Assembly (NCBI GenBank): GCA_014529385.2
Contig: CM043957.1
Coordinates: 65,423,003 to 65,487,002 of the forward strand
Direction: 5' to 3'
Length of the DNA stretch: 64,000 bases
From: Adiantum capillus-veneris
Lineage: Eukaryota > Streptophyta > Polypodiopsida > Polypodiales > Pteridaceae
The position numbers and the translations under genes are program-made. Positions 57,263 through 64,000 of the stretch are shown here, piece after piece (position 1 is the first letter of the stretch; each line of letters starts with the position of its first letter). The notes under the pieces were generated by a model. The model saw only the letters and a list, made by a program, of their open reading frames with translations, had not been told where the DNA came from and made no database searches.

Positions 57263-58762
57263 AGTTCTCGGCAAGGCATGCAAGCAAGGAAGATGGAGGT
57301 CAAAGATTGAGAAGAAGCTTGTCAAGGATTTAAGCAAGTAAGGAATTTGAAGCCTGTAGGATCCATGGAGCTGAGACGATGCCTAAGAGAAGGTGATCTT
57401 AATCTCATTGAGCTTAGCCTAATCTCAAGCATTCGAATCAAACCAAGTTTAAGCGGATCGCGATAAGTTTATTAATTGAAGCCTAATCTCTATATTCTTA
57501 ATCTCTGAGCCTAATCTTAAACCATTAGCCGAGCCTAAACCCATTCAATTCTGAAAAACAAATCAGATGGTCATTGGAAGAGGAAGTTCCTAAGCCATAA
57601 CGTGAAGAAGCAGAAGGCAGAGTTAAGCAGTTCATTATCACTTTTCTTCATTAGCACCTGGTTTAAGCCAGGTTTCATCTTGTAAGGAGCATTAAGCCTC
57701 CATTACTGATTGATTAATGATGATTACTGTTCATTAACTGCGATTAAGAGAATCGTTTTTTTTTTTAGCTCTGTCTTGTTAATCGTGCCTGCTGCATCTC
57801 TTTTCCCCACACCTCTCACAACTAGGGGCCCGGTGCCTTCCCGGCTCACCTTTCGCACAATTATCCCCCGACAACAAAAACCTTGCTACCATGAGTGTGT
57901 GTGTATCGACCATTGGAGTCGAGATGTAGACATAGCTTCTTTACATAATACAAATTCCCAAAGAAAATCGCTACACTAAGTCCCCTCTCTCGTGATGCAA
58001 TTGTTGCCAATCCCTCCCACCAAAATACTACCAAGTGCTGACCTCTGATAACCTTGCCCCCCCCCGATAGTGACCTCTCAGTGCCTTTTTATAGGTGCTG
58101 GCTGCTTTAGATTAGGGTAATTTGATTAGAATTAGGGTTCTAATCAGGGGAGAAAAAGCAAGGCGGTGGGCCCTGGGTGGTTGACCCTTGCTTTGTCTTG
58201 GGAAATATTACAAAGGAAAACCTCTAGGTGGGCCTTTGTGACCATCACCTAGAAAGAGATGAGAATTTACAAAATTGGGATTTTTACAAGATTTGGTTTG
58301 AAACTGGAAAATGACGACAACCTACGGATTTTATTGAAGAGGGTTTTGTGGATGCGATGCCGATGAATGGCGACCAAGCTGGTGCATCGGTGAAGCGCAT
58401 TCGTCATCTTCGGGGTCGATCAGGGCATGCCTTCAGCGCCTTTTCTTGTTTTGGTGTCAGTGATGCACGACTTGGCCGTCTCCTTTCTTTTTGTTGATGA
58501 CGTCGATGTCCTTCGTGTGTTTTTTCTCTTTTTCTAATCTTTTAGTGTGTGCGTATATGCGTGCGTGTTGTTTGGTTGTGTGGGTGCGCGTGCCATGTAC
58601 TTATGTACGTATGTGAGTGTGCGTAGATGTGTGTGTATATATATGAGTGTGTAAATGCGTGTGGTGTGTGTGTAGGCGGGAGAGTGTGTGCATGGGAACA
58701 AGGGAGTGGCGAGATATTTATATACAGAGAACACGAGGAGGGTGTGTGAGTGAGGGCGAGAT

Positions 58763-58763
<1 letters not shown>
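57260..58763. other. non-coding, no gene recognised
   Basis: Contains TTAAGCC/TAATC-rich text and a small inverted pair, ACCTGG...CCAGGT, near 57656. No supported gene. Confidence 0.4.

Positions 58764-58834
<71 letters not shown>
58764..58834. repeat. (TG)n microsatellite
   Basis: About 71 bp of perfect TG in a wider TG-rich zone (58540-58865). Confidence 0.97.
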
Positions 58835-58839
<5 letters not shown>

Positions 58840-58937
58840 GCGTGTGTGTGTGTGTGGGTGATTGAGAGTGAGAGTATGATCTAATAATCGGATGCACCCA
58901 TGTGGGCTGCTCGACACAGAGAGTGAACGGGAGAGAA

Positions 58938-60062
<1,125 letters not shown>

Positions 60063-60066
<4 letters not shown>

Positions 60067-60419
60067 TACAAAATTGGTGGCCCGGGAATATAGACAGTGG
60101 CAATGTTTTTTTATGAACCCATTGGGCCAGCCGATGCAGAAGCAAGGTAAGTGAGAGAGAGATTGTTGGCGGAGCCGAGCAGTAGGAGAGAGAGGGCTCT
60201 GTCTTCTGGCGATAATGGAGAGATGTGGCCAAATTGGTGGCGCCCCACCAGTGGTTAAGCCTAGAGGGGTGGTGAATGCTAAAAAAAACTATTTCTTTTT
60301 TGTTTTTTTTCTTGGTAATATGCTCTCCCCTTCTTGGGGTTTGGTTCTCACGGTCGCGGTTTTGAAAACCGGCCGTCATTAGCCCTCCCGTCTGGCTAGA
60401 GTTATTCATGCTTATATCC
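60063..60419. other. non-coding, region beyond the integrase end
   Basis: A 3' LTR of the - strand Tat-like element would be expected here, but without a second copy in the window I cannot mark it. Confidence 0.4.
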
Positions 60420-61011
60420 CTACCTCTTACTCTTTAGTCGCGGAGTTGGAGGGTCCTCCCTCTTTTGGAATATATCTTGCATGAACTCTGGATCAAACCT
60501 AAGTAAATACCTCTTTAGCCTCCATCCATTGACTCTAGTCTTGTGAATTCTCCCATCTGCTTCCATCAACTTATAGATGCCGTTGTCATAGCGCCTTTTG
60601 ATAATGAATGGTCCTTCCCATCGGGGTTGAAATTTCTTGTCCTTCCTGGTGTCAAATCTGTTGTCGTATCTCAATACTAGCATGCCTTTTTCCAAGCCCT
60701 TTTCCTTAAGCCCTTGATTGAAGGTGAGCCGGAATACCTCTGCCCGCGTTGCATAGTGATTGATTGCATCTTCCCTATCTAGTTGGAGCCTTTCCAGATC
60801 CAAGATGTGGTTGTGGAGATTTACAATTGGGCGCTGTAATTGGCTAGCCATGACTTGTAAGCTGGCTATCTGTACCGCAATGGGTAGACTTGCCTCCTTT
60901 CCGTAAACTAGATGGAAATGGGTGAAGCCTAATGATGTTTGGAACATCGTTCGGTAGGCCCATAGAGCGGCCATGAGATGTTTATCCCAGTCTCCTATGT
61001 GGTTATTCACC
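60420..61011 (-). pseudogene. integrase C-terminal part (downstream of the insertion)
   Basis: About 196 open codons. After the insertion boundary it reads NNHIGDWDKHLMAALWAYRT, FTHFHLVYGKEASLPIAVQI, LVLRYDNRFDTRKDKKFQPR and WEGPFIIKRRYDNGIYKL, and ends with TRVNGWRLKRYLLRF. This equals the end of integrase after the catalytic Glu. No chromodomain follows. The apparent start codon is not native; the frame continues from the segment at 61227 and up. Confidence 0.88.
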
Positions 61012-61226
61012 CCGGGGCGGTCACTTTTTAGAATGTGTATGATATCACGTGAGTTAACCGGAGAGGATTATGAAAAGACCAATATGTATAAAAATGTATA
61101 CATACAGAGGGGGGTGGGAGTTTTTTAAATAGGCTCACAGTGTAAGTATAGTATGTATATTGGGGTATTATTAATTACCTCTTGAACGCACATGATATAG
61201 GGGTCTTTTGATAAGTGACTGCCTCG
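61012..61226. mobile_element. 215-bp TIR element inserted in integrase
   Basis: GGTTATTCACC lies on both sides (61001-61011 and 61227-61237). The left end CGGGGCGGTCACTTTTTA and the reverse complement of the right end, CGAGGCAGTCACTTATCA, agree at 14 of 18 positions. A 9-11-bp duplication with short terminal inverted repeats suggests a Mutator-like MITE. Taking out one duplication plus the insert makes the flanking integrase frame continuous, which supports insertion into an already existing gene. Confidence 0.82.
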
Positions 61227-61763
61227 GGTTATTCACCTGCTTTGTGATGATTTTGCTGATCATTCCGTTTACCTTTTCTACTAGGCCATTACACTGTGGA
61301 TAGTATGGTGTGGAATGTCGACGTGTAATGCCTAACTTTTCATCAGTTCTCCCACCAGATCGCCTCTGAAACCTGGTCCCCTATCAGATATTATCTCAAG
61401 AGGAGTGCCAAAACGGCAACAGATGTGCTCAAATATGAACTTTGCTACCTCTTGGGCTGTAATGTAGGTGGTGGCTGCTGCTTTCGTCCATCAGGTCATG
61501 TAGTCTACACCAACTAGAATGTATAGTTTACTTGATTGGGCCCTTGGTAGAGGACCGATTGCATCTATTCCCCATTTCTCAAATGGATCGTATGAGATGA
61601 TAGGAGTCTGTGGTTCATAGGTTAGTGTGCGATCATTGGCCACTTGACAGGCCTTGCATGTTTTACACCAGTGATGCACATCCCTGTTCATACTAGGCCA
61701 AGAGTATCCTGCCTGTAGAATCCTTCTACTGGTGATATCTAAAGCAAAATGACCGCCGCACAC
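61227..61763 (-). pseudogene. integrase N-terminal and catalytic part
   Basis: The HHCC finger is HDGVCGGH ... CKTCKACQ. Core acidic residues are D (KWGIDAIGPL), D (ISDRGPGF) and E (NGLVEKVNG, Glu at 61276-61278). An in-frame stop follows VGVDYMT (near 61488), and a frame change occurs around 61340, so the core is broken even without the insertion. Confidence 0.85.
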
Positions 61764-62400
61764 ACCATCATGGCAACTTGAAATTACCTCTGTGATCTCA
61801 CTGGAGGTTGGTACTCACCTGAGAATCTGATCTTTGCCTTTACAATACAAGTGGTCATTTACAAGGAGGTATCTTGTAGCCTTCCTTACCAGCCACTGTT
61901 TCTGGCCCTTAGTGTACCCTTCGGGACATTCTCCTGTGTCTAGAAAGCTGATAATATCAGGCATAGCATCACTACCTTGAAAGAGGGGTAGTTTTAGTTT
62001 GATTGCTCCTATGGGAACGTCTTGTATTCTTTCCTTGGCTAGAGCATCTGCCTCCTAATTTTCTTTCATGGGGACATGAAATAATTGCACTGCTTCAAAC
62101 TTTCTTAAAAGATCTTTAACTTGGCGTAGTTGACCAAGTAAAACCTAATTTTTACAAACCCAAGTGCCGTTTATCTGCTTTATTAAAAGCAGAGGATTGC
62201 CAAACACATTTAGGTGCTGAATCCCTTGCAAAATACACTGTTCTAACCCAAGAATTAAATCTGCATACTCTGCTTTGTTGTTGGAGTGGGAGTGTAATAG
62301 TGGCCCGATGGAGAATACCCTTTCATGTTGCTCATTGAAAATGACGATGCCAGCTGCAGACTAGTCCATTGTTCTCTTGTATGCTCCATCAAGGAAAAGA
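61764..62400 (-). pseudogene. second (archaeal-type) RNase H and linker
   Basis: Motifs in order are SLFLDGAYKRTMD (then a stop), AAGIVIFNEQHERVFSIGPL, SNNKAEYADLILGLEQCI, VFGNPLLLIKQINGTW and EADALAKERIQD. In the third motif Asn stands where the other two elements have the catalytic Asp (GDALL), so this domain is probably inactive. Four or so stops are scattered through the domain and the linker to integrase. Confidence 0.8.
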
Positions 62401-62900
62401 GAGTGAGCTCTTTCTACCTTAGGAATTTCTACCATTGGTGTCTCTTCTTTCGCTTCCATGTTGACCTTCAGCTTCTTCTCATAGTGGCGATGAGTAAGAA
62501 TACCTGCTAGACTAGCCCTGGTGGATTTTTCTACTTGCATGGTGGAGTCAAACTCTTGTAATCTAACCAACCATTTAAAGATCCTAGATGAGACATCCAT
62601 GTGTTGCATTACATACAGAAAAACCTCCTCCATTGTTAGAATTACAAAGGGTGTAGGCAGTAGATAAGAGTGGAACTTTGTGGTATCAAACATTAGTGCG
62701 AGCACCATGTGTTCTACTATGGTGAATCCCTTTCCTGATGGGGTCATGACACGACTAGAGAAGTAGATAGGACTCATGAAAGAAGTTTGGGGGTCCTCTT
62801 GCATTAGTACGGCTCCAAGTGTATCACTTCCTACAGTGAGGTTCACATAAAATGGCTCGTCCCATCTGGGGGCTGAAATGGTGGGAAGCGTGGCTAGGAT
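62400..62900 (-). pseudogene. first RNase H
   Basis: The - strand reads RWDEPFYVNLTVGSDTLGAV, LMQEDPQTSFMSPIYFSSRV, FTIVEHMVLALMFDTTKFHS and YLLPTPFVILT. The first catalytic Asp (SDTLGAVL) and the following Glu (VEHMV) are present. A stop (TAG near 62904) separates it from RT. Confidence 0.85.
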
Positions 62901-62903
62901 TTG

Positions 62904-63998
62904 CTACACCTTGGTAAATTGCTGCTCATTTTCTTCACTCCATGAGAAGACATCCCTCTGGGTGACTTGTTGTAGAGGGAGAACCACTTGAGATAGCAAG
63001 TGAATGAACATGCTTAAGTATCTCACCTTCTGAAGGAAAAAGACCAACTGCTTAGCTGTGGTAGGTGATGAAAAAGATACCAAAGCTTGAATCTTGCTAG
63101 GGTCAGCCTCAATCCCTTTTGCTGAAATTACATGGCCAAGGAGAGTGAATTTCCTTTCACCAATGTGACACTTATCCATGTTGAGCTGGCCACCCAAGGT
63201 TTGCAGCCTGGTCAGGCCATCATAGACTTTGCTCAAATGGAGGGAGCGTGAACTATAGATGCAAAAATCATCTATGAAGACCCGTATTGATGTTCCAAAG
63301 TATGGTTGAAAGACAAGAGTCTCATAACGCTGGAATGTGGCTGGAGCATTGGTGAGGCCAAAAGGCATCACTCTGTAAGCAAAGCATCCCCAAGGTGTTA
63401 TGAAAGTTGTCTTTTTTTGGTCTTCTTTTGCAATGCTAATTTGAAAGTATCCTGAGTAGCCATCACATACTGTGTAGAGCTCATGACCTGCCACTTCATT
63501 GAGAATTTCATCTTGGAATGGGAGGGGAAAGTGATCCCTCTTTGTGGCTGCATTGAGAGGTTTATAGTCCACACAGATTCTCCACTTGTCATTCTTCTTT
63601 GGTGTGACTACTACTGGAGAGACCCATTCTAAGTCTTTGACGGGGTAAATGAAACCTACTTGTAGCAAATTCCTCACTTCTTTGAGTAGTGCCTCTTGTT
63701 GGATTACCCCAAGCCTTATGATCTTTTGCACTACGGGTTTACTTCCTTCTTTGAGTCTTATGCGATGTTGTACTACTGTGATTCCTGTGATCTTATCATA
63801 ATCATCAATGAATAATGTGGTGAAGTTACCTAGAATGGAGACATATTCCTTCCTCTCTTCATCGGTTAACTCATTGGAGAGCATCCAGTGTAACTTATGT
63901 GTATCCTCTAAGGATTGCGTACCTGATGGTCCCTCTTGGTTTGTTGGTGGTGCTTCAGATTGTGTCAATCTTTTTGGGTCTTTAAGTATGACCCCCAT
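62904..63998 (-). pseudogene. reverse transcriptase (open, 5' end outside window)
   Basis: 364 open codons. A linker (LFIDDYDKITGITVVQHRIR) leads into [72 protein letters not shown] and catalytic FIDD (63267-63278), then LLGHVISAKGIEADPSKI. This is the best preserved RT in the window. The first Met at 63998 is the window edge rather than a true start. Confidence 0.88.
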
Positions 63999-64000
63999 CA

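Larger units (their letters stand above)
60420..63998 (-). mobile_element. Ty3/gypsy Tat-like element, partial, runs off the window
   Basis: On the - strand the order is RT, RNase H, second RNase H, integrase, reading from the right window edge down to 60420. Gag, protease and the 5' LTR would lie beyond 64000. The dual RNase H assigns it to the Tat-like group, with closest resemblance in this window to 9339-16483 and 21080-24698. Frames are interrupted by stops, and the integrase is split by a small inserted element at 61012-61226. Confidence 0.88.

Noticed and set aside
60237-60262. TTGGTGGCGCCCCACCAGTG as a primer-binding site of a + strand element
   Set aside because: It resembles one and is nearly palindromic, but there is no LTR pair or + strand gag next to it.

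Overview
The window looks like intergenic DNA from a large, repeat-rich land-plant genome. No single-copy gene can be defended as intact. The evidence is eukaryotic throughout: plant-type Ty3/gypsy LTR retrotransposons of two lineages (dual-RNase-H Tat-like elements and chromodomain-bearing chromoviruses), a decayed plant leucine-rich-repeat (LRR) gene, several small TIR elements, and very long GA/CT, CA/TG and poly-G tracts. A fern or another plant with a large genome would fit, but the sequence alone does not fix the taxon.

Layout. 1-5.9 kb: a decayed coiled-coil gene of unknown family (2.15-4.93 kb) between ~92-bp inverted arms. 5.87-6.34 kb and 17.79-18.23 kb: two copies of a foldback/MITE family with ~70-bp terminal inverted repeats. 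9.34-16.48 kb: a structurally complete Tat-like LTR element on the + strand (two ~873-bp LTRs, gag-PR-RT-RH-aRH-IN), inactivated by eight in-frame stops and one frameshift. 18.9-20.15 kb: LRR pseudogene. 21.08-24.70 kb: an internally deleted Tat-like element on the - strand that still has a long open pol frame (at least 932 codons). 24.7-30.8 kb: non-coding DNA with microsatellites, tandem duplications and a Tourist/PIF-like MITE with a TTA target duplication.

30.8-38.6 kb: an old chromovirus reduced to LTRs plus an integrase tail. Its 3' LTR was entered by a second chromovirus (32.72-38.58 kb) with a perfect GTTGG target-site duplication. 38.6-41.2 kb: non-coding. 41.25-46.75 kb: a third chromovirus-type family on the - strand in the order IN/chromodomain tail, LTR, gag, PR, RT, IN fragment, consistent with a collapsed tandem array sharing one LTR. 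46.9-51.2 kb: two opposed copies of an unrecognised coiled-coil gene. 53.4-55.2 kb: debris with retropepsin-like segments. 55.4-60.1 kb: non-coding, with a 42-bp near-perfect palindrome and a dense TG/GA microsatellite field. 60.4-64.0 kb: a third Tat-like pol on the - strand whose integrase is split by a 215-bp TIR element flanked by an 11-bp duplication; it runs off the window.

Nothing here works together as a pathway. Within each retroelement, gag would build the particle, protease would mature it, reverse transcriptase/RNase H would copy the RNA and integrase would insert the DNA, but every copy is broken. The most distinctive observations are the coiled-coil gene family with inverted arms, an otherwise open pol frame that has lost the first RNase H catalytic region but keeps the second RNase H, and three insertion events readable from target duplications. 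All alignments and identities were judged by eye.
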